Source of the DNA: Dugong dugon
Lineage: Eukaryota > Chordata > Mammalia > Sirenia > Dugongidae
NCBI GenBank assembly: GCA_030035585.1
Contig: CM057469.1
Location: forward strand, 35,928,501-35,992,500
DNA length: 64,000 nt
Direction of reading: 5' to 3'
This document shows positions 12,801 through 27,800 of the stretch, piece after piece; position 1 is the stretch's first letter; each line of letters opens with the position of its first letter. The notes under the pieces were generated by a model. That model was given only the letters and a program-made list of their open reading frames with translations, did not search any database and was not told the DNA's origin. The translations under genes and the position numbers were made by a program.

Positions 12801-15800
12801 TTAAACAACTGTGATATCCATTGTCATAAAGAACACATAATAATAGCTGTGGAGGGTGGATGAACCCCTGAAAACAGTTGCTCTGAGATAATCTTTAAAC
12901 CAAAAATATCCCTTGAAGTCCTCTTAAATCTTTATATATCTGTATATAGATATATATATATAGATAGTACTTTAGATGAAGGTTTACAGAACAAATAGTT
13001 TCTCATTAAACAGTCAGTACACATATTGTTTTATGACATTGGTTAACAACCCCACAACATGGCAACATTCTCCCTTCTTGACCTTGGAGGAGCCTTTTTT
13101 TTTGGTGAAAATATACATCGTCAAACTTACACTAGTCCTCTTAAATCTTAAAAATTTAGCTTACCTAGTGAAAAAGGTCTGCATTGAGCATTATGCTCTT
13201 TTAAGAACTATCTGTATGGGATCAAATTGACAACAGCAACTCAAAAGATTAGACAGGAACCTTAGGGGGCAGTGAGTTTATATTAATGAGGGAGGAATGA
13301 CTAAGAAAAGGAGAGTGAGAATGGTTGCACAACTTGAAGAATGGAATCGGTGTCACTAAATGGTACACGTAGAAACTGCTGAATTGGTGTATGTTTTGCT
13401 GTGTATGTTCTCAACAATAAAAAATTTAGAAAAAAAAAACATAATAAGGCTGAAGAATATGAGTTTGATAGCATATAGCTTGACTCTCAACCCGTAATCC
13501 AACACTGATTTTTTCTAAGAGAGTGCTCTCTTTTTATGTATTTTTATATTAATCTAAAAAAAAAAGTGCAGTGGATATTTTATTGACATGAATCACATGT
13601 ATGAATTTATATGCCGAGGTTCCAGTTGCCACATAATTACATCACTCTGTTAAGAAACATTATCTTACATTAAAGTTACACTCTTTCTTAGCTTTATTGA
13701 TCCTATACTCAAGTTGACCCGCTGTATCATTTTGCTTCTACTGTCTGCGCAGAAATCTCAGATCTTTCTGTCTCAGGCGTGGTGAACCATTCAGGAATGC
13801 TGAGAGACAATAATGTAGCTCCCTTTAAACAGAAATTTAAACTTGACTTCACTTGAATTATTCAACTGCTGTCTTTATCCTGCTAGTTCCTATCATACTT
13901 CTCCAAAATGACATGATTATAAATGATTATAAATTGTCGGGTGACACATTTTCAATATATGACCCTTTTCATGAAAATCTCATCTGGATTTTTTTAATTA
14001 AATCGGTTTAATGAAATGACACTTTGCCTTCTTTAGGAGTCTGTTAAAGTGGATCAGTTTCATGATTTCAAATTCTGGCTAGTGATCTCATAATTGCATA
14101 TTGCTCTGTCAAAACAGTCTGGAGGCAGTGTCTGACCTCCTCTAACTTCACAAGGGGAAAGGAGAACCAAGAAAGATCAACAGCCCAAGGCCGATTCCTG
14201 TGAGGCTGAGGTCAGACACACCTCCTCTCTCGACCATTTTTACCAACTCTGACACCAGCCGTCCCTCCCACAGGATTCTCTACTTCTCTGCTGTGTTCAA
14301 TAATTCATTGCAGTGGCCACACAGAACTCACAGACCATACTCACAATTACGGGGTTTATGAGGGAAGTAACAGTTACAAGTCAGGCTCAGGAACATTCAA
14401 GGATACAGCTCTTCCATCAGGACAGCCTCCCTCCCCACCCACCCCCGTCCCCCTCCCCTGCCCGTCCCTCTCCTTCCCTTTAGGGGGGAGTTATAATACC
14501 AAGGCTAGAAAGGCCACGCACGAAAGTAATTTATTAGTTGTTTTTCTTAATAACTTGTGTTGGTGTTCTCTTTTTTCTTAATCTTTTTATATTCTCTAGA
14601 TCGGAACTCCATTCTTGAGTGATACTGTTCACTGACATAATTTTAGATCTTTATCCTTTTCTCTCTACTTAAAACTTAACCCTCAGTTCACTTTAGTTTT
14701 TATTGCAGTTTTGTTTTTATTACGTTTAGGTTGCCAGTTCTCACTCAGCCTTGAAAATTGAGTCTTCCTTTTCTTCATTCTGTTGGAATAAAATAAACAC
14801 TAGAAGCCTCACGTTAAATCTATGATCTTAGTAGTTTTTTACTTAGGACATTTTACTCCTCTTGATAGATATCTTCAATTTTGGCTTCTCCTCTTATTTT
14901 CCATTAGGCTTCTTGATGTTGTTAATTATATGTTTCTATTATTTTTAGTGTTCACAGCTCAGTGAACCTTATTCCAGATTCTTTCTGAAAGTTGCCATCT
15001 TTATGGAAACACTTTGTGACCAATATGTCTTCGAAGTAATTCTTTTGAGAGTCAACATCCCACACATGTAAAACTGTATGTCCCCTTTTCTGCAATATTT
15101 TTTCTTAAGTATATTGCTTAACTGAATTGAGAGCTCCCAGGGCAGGAACTATGTGTATACTTTATTTTTCTAAGTACAGTATACTCAGCTAATAATAATA
15201 AATTGACTAGTTCTGTCCAAGTTATGCCATCTCTGCTGCCTTGAAAATCATAATTCTCATAAAATCACCATGAGATAGTAGAATTGAGCAACCCTTTTGT
15301 TTTCATGCTTCTGTAGCTGAAGGAAATGGTTAAATTTGATTTCCTAGAGGCCTATTTTTTTTCTTAGTGTTGAGGAACACCATTTGTAAAGTGATATAAA
15401 TTTGATTTGGAGATATGTAATCCAATAAAAAGCTGGTTTTAATGGCTTCCATTATAAAATTGAGATTTAGTGATCAGACTATGTGATTTCTCTCAAATGC
15501 TCATAACCCTCACATTTGCAGCCAAGTTTTATTTTAGGATTTAGGATGCTTTTCCTGATATTGAAACACCTTACATATATCCTAGAACAGAATTTAAATT
15601 TAAGGTAATTACTATGATTTAGTTTTAGCGGAATATCCTTATTTAAATTGAAAACATAATAAAATAGAATTTATGTAGCTCATTGAGATTTAAAATAAAA
15701 TGAGGTTGGAAATATTATTCCTATTTTAGCCTGGTTCAAGAAGTTACTTGAGACCCCTTAGAAACTAGTGGTTTTTAGATGTTTTGAGGTAAGGGTATCC

Positions 15801-18800
15801 TTAGACTTCACATTTTGTGCTCTAGCATTCTAACTTTTATTTTAGATTGAAATACAGACAGTTTGGAAGAATAACAAATTAAGTGTAAATGCCATAACCA
15901 CACTTTTTTTTTCAGAAGCACTCAGAGAAGTTTTATGGAACTTAGTTTGAAACTGTTATTTTGGGTATTACTCACTTACGGAAAATATAATTTCTTCAAA
16001 ATATTTTCTGATCTTAAATGTCATGTTGAGTAGTTTACAGTTAAGTCCAGACTACAGATCTAAACAGAAAGTATTTTGTAATAATCATAAGAATTTTTGT
16101 ACTATTTTTAGTCACAGAGGGACCTATGAAGAGATCATGAGTAGATGAGCCAAAATCCATCTCCCCTAATAAAAGAAAAAACCAGCTTCTGAGGTTTGGT
16201 TCTTGTTTTGGCTTTTGATAACACATTACATTTATGCAGCATTTTTGTACCTTAAAAAAGTTTCACATATATATTACTTTCTAATTTTGATTCCTTATCA
16301 GTGAGGAAACTATGGTTCAACAAGACTTTACAGAATTCCCCAAGATCACACAGGTACTAGAGGTAATACTCAAACCCTAGTTTTCTGGCCGTCTGCTTCC
16401 ATAAAGAATGCAGCCAAGAAAACCCTATGGGGCAGTTCTATTCTGTCACATGGATCGCTGTGAATCGAGGTCAACTCGACTCCTAACAACAGCAGAAATA
16501 TCTATTATATGCCACATTACCTCCAAATCTTATTTGAATTGGTGCCCTTTCCTTCCTCTGTAAAATGGACATAATAATACTAACTTAATTAAAGATTTTA
16601 GCAATCCCAGCAGAATAAGTTAAAATCATAACTTCTTTTGACCTGCTTCTAGGGACATTTGCTAAGTTCAAGCCTTAGGTCACAATTAAAAGATTAGCAA
16701 TGGGTGACACGTTCTGGCCATAGGACGGTTATACTCCTGACCATTTCTTTTATTTCCCCAGTTGGTGGTTGGTGCAGTGGGGATGCCATTTCTAGTGTTG
16801 AACGATATGATCCACAGACTAACGAATGGCGAATGGTAGCTTCAATGAGCAAAAGGCGATGTGGAGTTGGGGTCAGTGTTCTTGATGACCTGTTATATGC
16901 AGTGGGAGGCCATGATGGATCCTCTTATCTTAATAGTGTTGAAAGGTGAGTAAAGTCAATTTGAATTTTTTTTTCTACTGTAAAGTTTTCATTTAAGATG
17001 TTAATTAGGAAAGAGATGTGACTGTTGCTGTTTTAGTATTGTGTCTATGACACTAGTTGGCATCCTAGACCAGTTAGCGTGACATACAAGTCTTTTCTAA
17101 TCTGTTCTCCACCTGTTTTTCCAGTTTCTTTCCCATGGCACACTGCCATTCTCTAAACATGCTACTGCAGACTCACCAAGCTACTTGTAATTCCTTGGGC
17201 ATACCATCCTCTCTCATGCCTCTTTTCCTACATGTGTGCATGCCGTTCTTTCTTCCCTGGAATGTCTCTGTCTCTTGGTTACCTGTTATATTCTCACTTA
17301 TCTTTCAAGGATCAAATGTTACTTCTTACATAACCTTCTCTGACACCATACAGATGAATTGGTTACTTATTCCTCTGTTCTTTCGTAAGTATTTTGAACA
17401 AACCTGTACATATAACATTGTGGTATAATTGTTGAAATGTCTTTTTCCATAATGCCTATCATGGTGCTTGGCACATTGGAAACCTCCAGTAACTGATTTT
17501 TTAATAACTTCTAGCTTCTTACTCTCATATACCCTTTTTCATTCAGCTGTATGGACTCTGATTTACAGTGATTCTTGGTATTTCCTAAACACATCTGTGA
17601 AATCCTACTGCATATCAAGACCTAGCAGTATAAATTGTATACCTGAAAGAAACAGAGGGATCTCTCCATTGAAGTTTAAAAGCACACGCACCACACTTAA
17701 AAATTATTGATGGGTTAAATAAGAAGAATAGATACGACAAAATATTTACAACTTAATAACAAACCTATTATACTTAAGTGTTGGAATGCAACTTAGGTGG
17801 TATGGAGAGACAGATTTACATGCATATTAATTTATATGCATTCATCTGAAAATAAGAAATAATGTAAAATAGAGGACTTATGCTTTTAAATCAAAAAGTT
17901 ACAAAAAGAGCAACAAAGCACAAGAAAGTAATACATGCTACTTTTAAGGGTGAACCTTGAAAACAATGTATTGAGTGAAATAAGTCAAACACAAAAGGAC
18001 AAATATCCTGTGATCCCATTTATATTAACTATCTAAAATAGGCAAATGCATTGAAGCAAAAGTTTATTAGAGGTTCTAGGGGCTGGAGTGAGGAGGAACA
18101 GGGAGATACTGCTTAAAGAGTACAGAGTTTCTGTTTTGGATGATGAAAAAGTTCTGGAAATACATCATGGTAATTGTCACACAACATTTTGAATGTACTT
18201 AATGCCACTGGATTGTACACTTTAAAGGGGTTAAAATGATAAATTGTATGTTATGTGAATTTTATCACAATTTTAAAAAATTTGATGAAAAAAGTGAACA
18301 AGTTAGCTACATTAAAATAAGTTAAATAAAGGGAAGAAAACAAGAAAGTAGAAAGAAAAAAATAAAGATAAAATTAATGAAAACAAATCAGAATTGGTAT
18401 AGCCACAAAATGAGCAGTTTGATAGTATTTTTTAACATAAAAAATGAACATACTCTGACCCAGCAATCCTACTTCTATCTATTTGCATAAAGAGAAATCT
18501 GCAAGGGTAATTACTGTTTTTTTAAATAGAATATTATTATAACCTAAGAATACATCAATAGGGATATGATTAAATAATATACGGTGCACACAATATAATG
18601 AAATATCATACAGTAATTCAAAGGAATCATCTAGAACTATATCTATTAACATGAGTAGATCTCAAAAATATGTTGAAGGAAAAAAGATTTTTAAACAGTG
18701 CCTACCATATGGTATTGTTTACGTAAAGAAAATATGCTTGTATATATACGAGTACATATGTATTATGTATACATAAGAACATATATATACCTATTTAAAA

Positions 18801-21800
18801 ATTAGGTATATATGTACTCATATACACACTTATATAAAGTAGATAATATATATGTATGTATATATATGTAAAAGTCTTGAAAGATATATACTAAATCAAA
18901 ATGGGAAGAGACTAGAATTAGGGTGGAACTCAAAAGGGACTTTACCATATCTATAACATTCTGATTTTTTTTTCAAAGCAAATATATTTATATATAGCTT
19001 GTTTAAGTAAAAATAAATTTCAAAAAACAGATACATAAATAGACTTTCATATTGCCTTAGTTATAATCAGCCAGTAGTGTTAGGGGAAAAAATTTGTATC
19101 ATATAAATTCTTTTTATTTTGAATATGTAAACACAGCCAGGCTTTTTTTGTGTAATCAAACTGTACTCTTGATGTGTCCTTTCTAGATATGACCCCAAAA
19201 CAAACCAATGGAGCAGTGATGTGGCCCCAACAAGCACCTGCAGGACAAGTGTCGGTGTGGCAGTGCTGGGAGGCTTTCTCTACGCTGTGGGTGGCCAGGA
19301 TGGTGTGTCTTGCCTCAACATTGTTGAGAGGTGATTTTTTTAAAGTCATTTTCCATTTTCTTTTGAAGGATCTAGAGGGCTCTTTAAAAGAAACAGTTAC
19401 AGCTGAATTTGTGACACTGGGGAATCTATGTCCTATAGACTTTAAGGGGAAAGTTTTCAGTTACTCTTGAAGTATAGAAGGATTAAAGATATAACTCAGT
19501 TTTTTGTTTTATTTTTTAAATCATGTGTAACAACACTGATTACTCCTAGCATTGAAGTGTTGGGAACATATTTTAAATGACATTCTATTATGAAATCCAT
19601 TCTGATTTTTCTCCCAGTCTACCTGGAGTATACTTAATGCAGACTTTGTCCAGACCATCTTCAGAGAAATTGTGAAATAATATTTTTTTGTCTAGCATAT
19701 CTTCTAAAGAGTCTGAAGTATTTTGTACATGGGTTCTGTTCTTAATTACTTGCCCTGTCAGCTTTTTGTCATTCTTTTCATAAAGATTAGATTTTGGAGT
19801 CTCATGTGCTGTGAGTACTGGTAAGAACATACTATATTCATCCTCACTTCTTGAAAAGAAATATTTCATAACCCTTCAGAATTTTTGAAATAACAGTTAC
19901 TAGTTTGGTTATCATGTTTAAGTTGAAGAATTTGACTCTGTCATAAATAGAGATGAAGTTGAAGGTATCTCTTAAAAGCTGTGCTGGTTTCCTTTTATCT
20001 CTTCATCAAGTCACCTATTTTTCCACTTCCAAAACTACACAGCACACCCACTAGGATGGCTACTATCAGAAAAACAGAAAATAACAAGTGTTGGCAAGAA
20101 TGTGGAGAAACTGGAACCCTTGTGCGTTGCTGGTGAAAGTGTAAAATGGTGCAGCTGCTGTGAAAAATAGTTTAGTGGTTCCTCAAAAAGCTAAACATAG
20201 AATTACCATATGACCCAGTAACTCCACTTCTAGGTATACACCACAAAGAATTGAAAGTAGGGATTCAAACTGATACTTGTATACAAATGTTGATTGCCGC
20301 ATAGTAGCCAAAAGGTAGAAACAATCCAAGTGTTCATCAACGGATAAATGAATAAACAAAATGATTCTATATCCATACAATGGAATATTATTCAGCCATA
20401 AAGAGAAATGAAGTTTTGGTACATGCCGCCACATAGATGAACCTTTAAAACATTGTACTGACTGAAATAAGTCAGACACAAAAGGACAAATATTGTATGA
20501 TCGCACTTAACGTGAACTATCTAGAATATGCAAATGTGTAGAGACAAGTTTATTAGTGGTTACCAGGGACTGGGGGGCTGGGGGAGTTATTGCTGAAGGG
20601 GTATTGAGTTTCTGTATGGGGTAATGAAAAACTTTTGGAAATAATTATTTGTTTTAGGGGGCCACCAATATAGGGGGCTACCTATATATTTTAGGATATT
20701 TAGTAGCATACCTGGCCTCTACCCACTATGTGCCAGTAGCACACTCCCAGTTGTAACAACCAAAAACATCTCCAGACGTTGCCATATTTCCTTGGGAGTA
20801 AAAATCACCCCTGGTTGTGAACCAACTGGGCTAGAACCATCTAGTCCCTAGGAACTCTCAAAACTGACTAGCTGGGATGCCCTTCCAGGACAGGACCCCA
20901 CACTGAGAAAAAACTACTGGGAGTAAAATAAAAATTGAGCAAGAAAAGGACAACAGATACAGTGAAAAGAAAAGGCCAAGATAAAGATAGGGTCAATGAA
21001 TAAAGCCAGTAAATCTCAGGAGGCCAGCTATTACATACATTTTAACAGTATGTTAAAAAAAAACAAGAAGCAGCTCCACAAAGTTAGAAAAAGTACCATG
21101 AGCCACTCCTCCTTCTAAGAGTTCAGGAAAATTCATTTAATATAAAAATGAACTACAGCAAAGTATAGAGATTATATCCCATGCAATGGTAATATAAGAA
21201 GAGAGAATAAAAAACAGAAGAACATCTCTACGGACCGTGAAAGCACACCAGAAGGACATGCCCACAGAGCAGGTAAAAACTAATCAACTATTTCAAAATG
21301 TACTAAAAGACATTAAGAAAATCACACAAGATATGAAAGCACTACATAAATCAGAATTAGAAAAACTCAAAAATGAGGTGACAGAACTCAGAAAAGTATT
21401 AGAAATGAAAGAATAATTTCAGAATGAGGATTAAGCTAGAAGAACAAATAAGCAAAACAGATAATGTTATAAGAAAAGTAGATGAAAAAGAGGAAATATT
21501 TTAAAGTCAAAAAGAAACAAAGAGACACTCAAAAGCAAAAAGAAAAACAACTCAATTAAAAAATGGTCAAAGGACATGAATTCGCATTTCTCCAAAGAAG
21601 ATATACAAATGACCAATAAACACAAGATGCTCAATGTCATCAGTCACCAGGAAAATGCAAATGAAAACCACAATGAAATACCACTTCAAACCCCCTAGGG
21701 TAGCTATTAGGAACCCTGGTGGTACAGTGGTTAAGCACTCAGCTGCTAACCAGAAGGTTGACAGTTGGAACCCCCAAGCCACTCCACAGCAGAAAGATGT

Positions 21801-24800
21801 GACAGTCTGCTTCTGTAAAGATTACTAACCCATTGCCGTTGCCATGGAGTCGATTCTGATTCAGCAACCCTGTGCCTTGGAAGCCCTATGGGGCAGTTCT
21901 ACTCTGTCCTATATAGGGTTACTGTGAGTCGGAATTGACTCAGTGGCAACGGGTGGTGGTAGGGTGGCTATTATCGGAAAAACAGACAATAATAAGTGTC
22001 AGTGAGGATATGGAGAAATCGGAACCCTCATGCTTTGCTGGTGGAAATGTAAAATGTTGCAGCCTCTGTGGAAAACAGCATGATGGTTCCTCAAAAAGCT
22101 AAACATAGAATTACCATTGTTGTTGTGTGCCGCCAAGTCAACTCCAACTCATAGCAACCCTACAGGACAGAGTAGAACTGCCCCGTAGGGTTTCCAAGGG
22201 GTAGGTGGAGGATTCGAACTGCCAATCTTTTGGTTAGCAGCCTGAGCTGAGCTCTTAACCACTTCGCCACCAGGACTCCACAGAATTACCGTATGACCCA
22301 GCAATTCCACTGCTAGATACACACCCCAAAGAACTGAAAGCAGAGATTCAAATAGATATTTGTACACCACTGTTTGCTGCAACATTATTCACAATAGCCA
22401 GCCAAGTTTCCATGTATCTGTTTATCCAGATAAATGGATAGACAAAATATGATATAGTCATATAATGAAATATTATTCAATCCTAAAGAGAAATGAAGTT
22501 CAGTTATATGCTATGACATTGATAAGCCTTGAAAATATTATACTGAGTGAAATAAGTCAGACATAAAAGGACAAATATCATATGATCTCATTTATATCAA
22601 CTATCTAGAACAGGCAAATGTATAGAAACAAAAGTTTATTAGTAGTTACCAGGGGCTGGAGGACTTTCTGCTTAAGGGGTACTGAGTTTCCCTTTGGGGC
22701 AATAAAAAAACTTTTGGAAATAAATGGTGGTGGTTGCACAACATGCTGACTGTAATTAATATCACTGAGTTGTACATTTAAAAAGTGTTAAAATGGGGAG
22801 ACAATTTTTGATAACCATATATCCAAACCAAAAAAACCGAACCCATTGCCATCCAGTTGATTCCGACTCATGGCAACCCTATAGGGCAGAGTAGAACTGC
22901 CCCATAGGGTTTCCAAGGAGCAGTTGGTGGATTCAAACTGCCGACATTTTGGTTAGCAGCCATAGCTCTTAAGTACTGCGTCACCAGGGCTCCATTACAG
23001 AAGTGCAGATCAAAACTACAATGAGATACCTACCACTTCACCTCTATTAGAATGGCAGTGATCAAATAAACAGAAAACAACAGGTGTTGACAAGGTTTTG
23101 GAGAAATTGGAACCCTCATCCATTGCTGGTAGGAATGTGAAATGGTACAGCCACTGTGGAAAACAGTTGGGTGGTTCCTCAAAAAGTTGAACATAGAACT
23201 ACCATATGACCCTGCAATTCCAGTCCTAGGTATATACCCAGAAGAAGTGAAGGCAGGATCACAAACAGAAACCTGTACACCAGTGTTCACTGCAGCACTT
23301 TTCACAATAGCCAAACAGTGGAAACAAGCAAAATGTTCATCAACAGATGAACGGATAAACAAAATGTGATATATACACACAGCGGAATCCTAAATTAGCT
23401 GTAAAGACAAATGAAGTCCTGATGCATGCCACAACATGGATGAACCTTGAAAACATCATGCTGAACAAAATAAGTCAGTCACAAAAGGACAAGTATTGTA
23501 TGATCTCACTTAAATGAAATAAGCAAACATATAGCAACCAAAGATGATTAGTGGTTACCAGAGGTGGGAGGGAGGGAGATGGAGGAGTTTTTGGTTAGGG
23601 GGCGTTGAGTTTATGTTAATGGTGGTAGAATGATTTGGGAAAGGATAGCGAAAATGGTTGCATAACTGGAAGAATGTAATCGTTGTTACTGAATTGTACA
23701 CGTATAAATTGTTGAGATGGCTTATGTTTTGTTGTGTATATTTTTACCACAATAAAAATAATTTTAAATGATTAAAATGGCAAATTTTTTGTTACGTATG
23801 TTTTACCACAATAAAATTATCTTTAAAAATGTAAAGGTCCAATACATTAAAAAAAGGAAAGGAAAAATGAGGACATAAAAAGGATTTAAGAGATAGCAAC
23901 AAATACCTTTTTGCAACAACATAAACAACCACTATTCACGTGGACCTGGCCAGATGGAGTGCACAGGAATCAAATCGACTACATCTGTGGAAAGAGACAA
24001 TGGAGAAGCTCAATATCATCAGTCCGAACAAGGCCAAGGCAGACTGTGGAACAGACCATCAGTTGTTCATATGCAAGTTCAAGTTGCAGCCAAAGAAAAT
24101 TAGAATAAGTCCATGAGAACCAGAGTATGACCTTGAGTATATCCTACCTGAATTTAGAGACTCTCAGGAACAGATTTGACTCATTGAACACTAATCACTG
24201 AAGACCAGGCAACTTGTGGGATGACATCAATGACATCATACATGAAGAAAGCAAGGGATTATTAAAAAGACAGGAGTGAAAGAGAAGACTAAAATGGATG
24301 TCAAAAGAGGCTCTGAAACTTGCTGTTGAACGTAGAGTAGCTAAAGTGAACAGAAGAAATGATGAAGTAAAAGAGCTGAACGGAAGATTTCAAAGGACAG
24401 CTCAAGAAGATAAAGTAGTATAATGAAATGTGCAAAGACCTGGAGTTAGAAAACCAAAAGGGGAAGAACGCACTCAGCATTTCTCAAGCTGAAAGAACTA
24501 AAAGAAAAAATTCAAGCCTCGAGTTGCAATATTGAAGGATTCTATGGATAAAATATTGAACAACCTCAGAAGCATCAAAAGAAGATGGAAGGAATACACA
24601 GAGTCACTGACCCAAAGGAATTGGTTGACCTTCAACCATTTCAGGAGGTAACATATGATTGAGAACCGTTGATATTGAAGGAGGAAGTCCAAGCTGCACT
24701 GAAGGCATTGGTGAAAAACAAGGCTTCAGGAATTGATGGAATACCAGTTGAGATGTTTTCAACAAATGGATGCTGTGCTGGAGGCACTCACTTGTCTATG

Positions 24801-27800
24801 CCAAGAAACTTGGAAGACAGTTACCTGGCCAGCTGACTGGAAGAGATCCATATTTGTGCCCATTCCAAAGAAAGGTGTTTCAACAGAATGTGGAAATTAT
24901 CAAACAATATATTAATATTACACATAAGTAAAATTTTGCTGAAGATAATTCAAAAACGGTTGCAGCAGTACATCAGCAGGTAACTGCCAGAAATTCAAGC
25001 TGGATTTAGAAGAGGACATGCAACAGGGGATATCATTGCTGATGTCAAGATGCATCTTGGCTAAAAGCAGAGAATACCAGAAAAATGTATACCTGTGTAT
25101 CATTGACTATGCAGAGGCATTTGACTGTGTGGATCGTAAGAAATTGTGGATAACATTGCGGAGAATGGGAATTCCAGAACTCTTAATTGTGCTCATGCAG
25201 AACCTGTACATAGACCAAAAGGCAGTCATTTGAACAGAACAAGGGGATACTGCATGGTTGAAAATCAGGAAAGGTGTGCATCAGGACTGTATTCTTTCAC
25301 CATACTTATTCAATCGGTATACTGAGCAAATAATCCAGGATGCTGGAGTATATGAAGAAGAACACAGCACCAGGACTGGAGGAAGATTCATTAACCGCCT
25401 GCGACATGCAGATGACACAACCTTGCTTGCTGAAAGAGAAGAGGACTTGAAGCGCTTGCTGATGAAGATCAAAGACTGCAGCCTTCAGTATGGATTGCAC
25501 CTCAACATAAAGAAAACGAAAATCCTCACAACTGGACCCGTAAGCAACATCATGATAAATGGAGAAAATATTGAAGTCGTCAAGGATTTCATTTTACTTG
25601 GATCTACAATCAACGCCTATGGAAGCAGCAGTCAAGAAATCAAATTATGTATTGCATTGGGCAAATCTACTTAAAGAAAGATCTCTTTAAAGTGTTAAGA
25701 AGCAAAGAGGTCACTTTGAGGAGTAAAGCGCTGCTGACCCAAGCCATGGTGTTTTCAGTCTCCTCATATGCATGCAAAAGCTGGACGATGAATAAGGAAG
25801 ACTGAAGAATAATTGATGCCTTTAAATTATTGTGTTGGCAAAGAATATTGAATATACCATGGACTGCCAGAAAAACGAACAATCTGTTTGGAAGACGTAC
25901 AGCTAGAATGCTCCTTAGAAACAAGAATAGCCAGACTTCGTCTCACATACTTTGGACATGTTATCGGGGGGACCAGTCCCTGAAGAAGGACATCATGCTT
26001 GGTAAAGTAGAGGGTCAGCAAAAAAGAGAAAGACCCTCGATGAGATGGATTGACGTAGCAGCTGCAACAGTGGACTCAAACATAGCAACAACTGTGAGGA
26101 TGGTGGAGGACCGGGCAGTGTTTCATTCTGTTATGCATGGGGTCGCTGTGAGTCAGAACTGACTCGATAGCACCTAACAACATTTTTTTTTTAATTGTAT
26201 TTTAGGTGAAGGTTTACAGAACAAATAGTTTCTCATTAAACAGTTAGTACACATATTGTTTTATGACAATGGTTAACAACCCCACAACATGTCAACACAG
26301 TCCCTTCTCAACCATGGGTTCCCTATTACCAGCTTTCCTGTCCCCTCCTGTCTTCTGGTCCTTGTCCCTGGACTGTTGTGCCCCATTAGTCTCGTTTTGT
26401 TTTATGAGGCTGTCTAATCTTTGGCTGGATGGTGAACCTCGGGAGTGACTTCATTACTGAGCTAAAAGGATGTACGGGGGCCATACTCTCGGGGTTTCTT
26501 CAGTCTCTGTCAAGCCAGTAAGTCTGGTCTGTTTTTGTGAGTTAGAATTTTGTTCTACATTTTTCTCCAGCTCTGTCCAGGACCCTCTGTTGTGATCCCG
26601 GTCAGAGCAGTCAGTGGTGGTAGCCGGGCACCATCTAGTTGTGCTGGACTTAGTCTGGTGGAGGCCTTGGTAGTTGTGGTCCATTAGTCCTTTGGACTAA
26701 TCTTTCCCTTGTATCTTGTTTTCTTCATTCTCTCTTGCTCCCGAGAGGGTGAGACCAGTGGAGTATCTTAGATGGCTGCTCACAGGCTTTTAAGACCCCA
26801 GATGCTACTCACCAAGGTAAAAACAACATTTTTAAATAAGTGGTTACCTTGGATGATGATAGGAAACCAATTTATTATCTTGAAGAGTGTCAAATACAGT
26901 GAAAGAAGCAAGCACATATCCTGCCTTTCTTATATGAACTGTATCACATAGGAATAGGGTAACTCAGACATATATAAGTGGATTGTTTCTTTATGAAAGT
27001 ATTCCAGTAAAAGAAAATGGATTGCAGACTATCATCGTTTTGCCACATTCAGTAAATTAATGGATCTAGGCATTGACATTTAACAAGTGCCAACACGACC
27101 GTCTATAGTCTTGCCAAAGGGACAGAATGCAGTCTGATCAGATGTCTGGATCCAGCTGCCAATTTGCAGAACATGCAGAGGACAGAGCAGTGTGCTGAAC
27201 TGTACTCTGAGTATGCGAGCGACCAATCCATACAGCAGAGGAAACTGCAGACTTAATTCCCTGGCTTCTAAAACAGTGAATTACAAGGGGGAGAAAATGT
27301 AATGGAGGGAAAACCTGTACATGAAAAGAGACTTAAGAAATAGAAAAAAGAAAAAAATAAGACTAAAGTGTCTAGGGATGCATGTGGTAACAAAACGAAA
27401 GAACTACAAGGAAGTGGTTCTTCTAAAAGTCAGGGTAATGGTTGCTTTTAGGGAAGGGCATCAAAATCGAAAGGTATATGGAATGGCTTCCAGAGTGGTA
27501 GGCCAAGTTCTTTTTCTTGGCCTGGGTGGTATTTACAAGTGTACTTCCCTTGTAATAACTCATAAAACTATACATTTTTTGTATGTGGCTTTCTGTATCA
27601 GTGTTTTTTTTTTTTAAATGAAAATATTTTTTAAAAACTGCAAAAAATTTTTTGCTGCAGCAACTAGGGAAAAATTATAAATTGCAAACATATTTTAAAA
27701 GACATTAAAGATACATGGAAGTAAAGAGGACTGGATGGACTAAAATTACTATGAGGAAAGAGCCCATCCTACATGAGCTAAGAATCATTGACCGTTACCT

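Larger units (their letters stand above)
21561..22800 (+). mobile_element. L1 3' end, carrying two AfroSINEs
   Basis: Sense L1 (TGGTCAAAGGACATGAATTC; TCTGTGGAAAACAGCATGAT; TAGTAGTTACCAGGGGCTGG) interrupted at 21710-21959 and 22116-22281 by AfroSINEs. Confidence 0.8.

Noticed and set aside
26454-26684. 76-residue peptide found twice (also 28977-29207), looking like a conserved small protein
   Set aside because: Both copies lie in the 3' UTR of the same young L1 family with target duplications; the similarity reflects recent insertion rather than selection on a protein.
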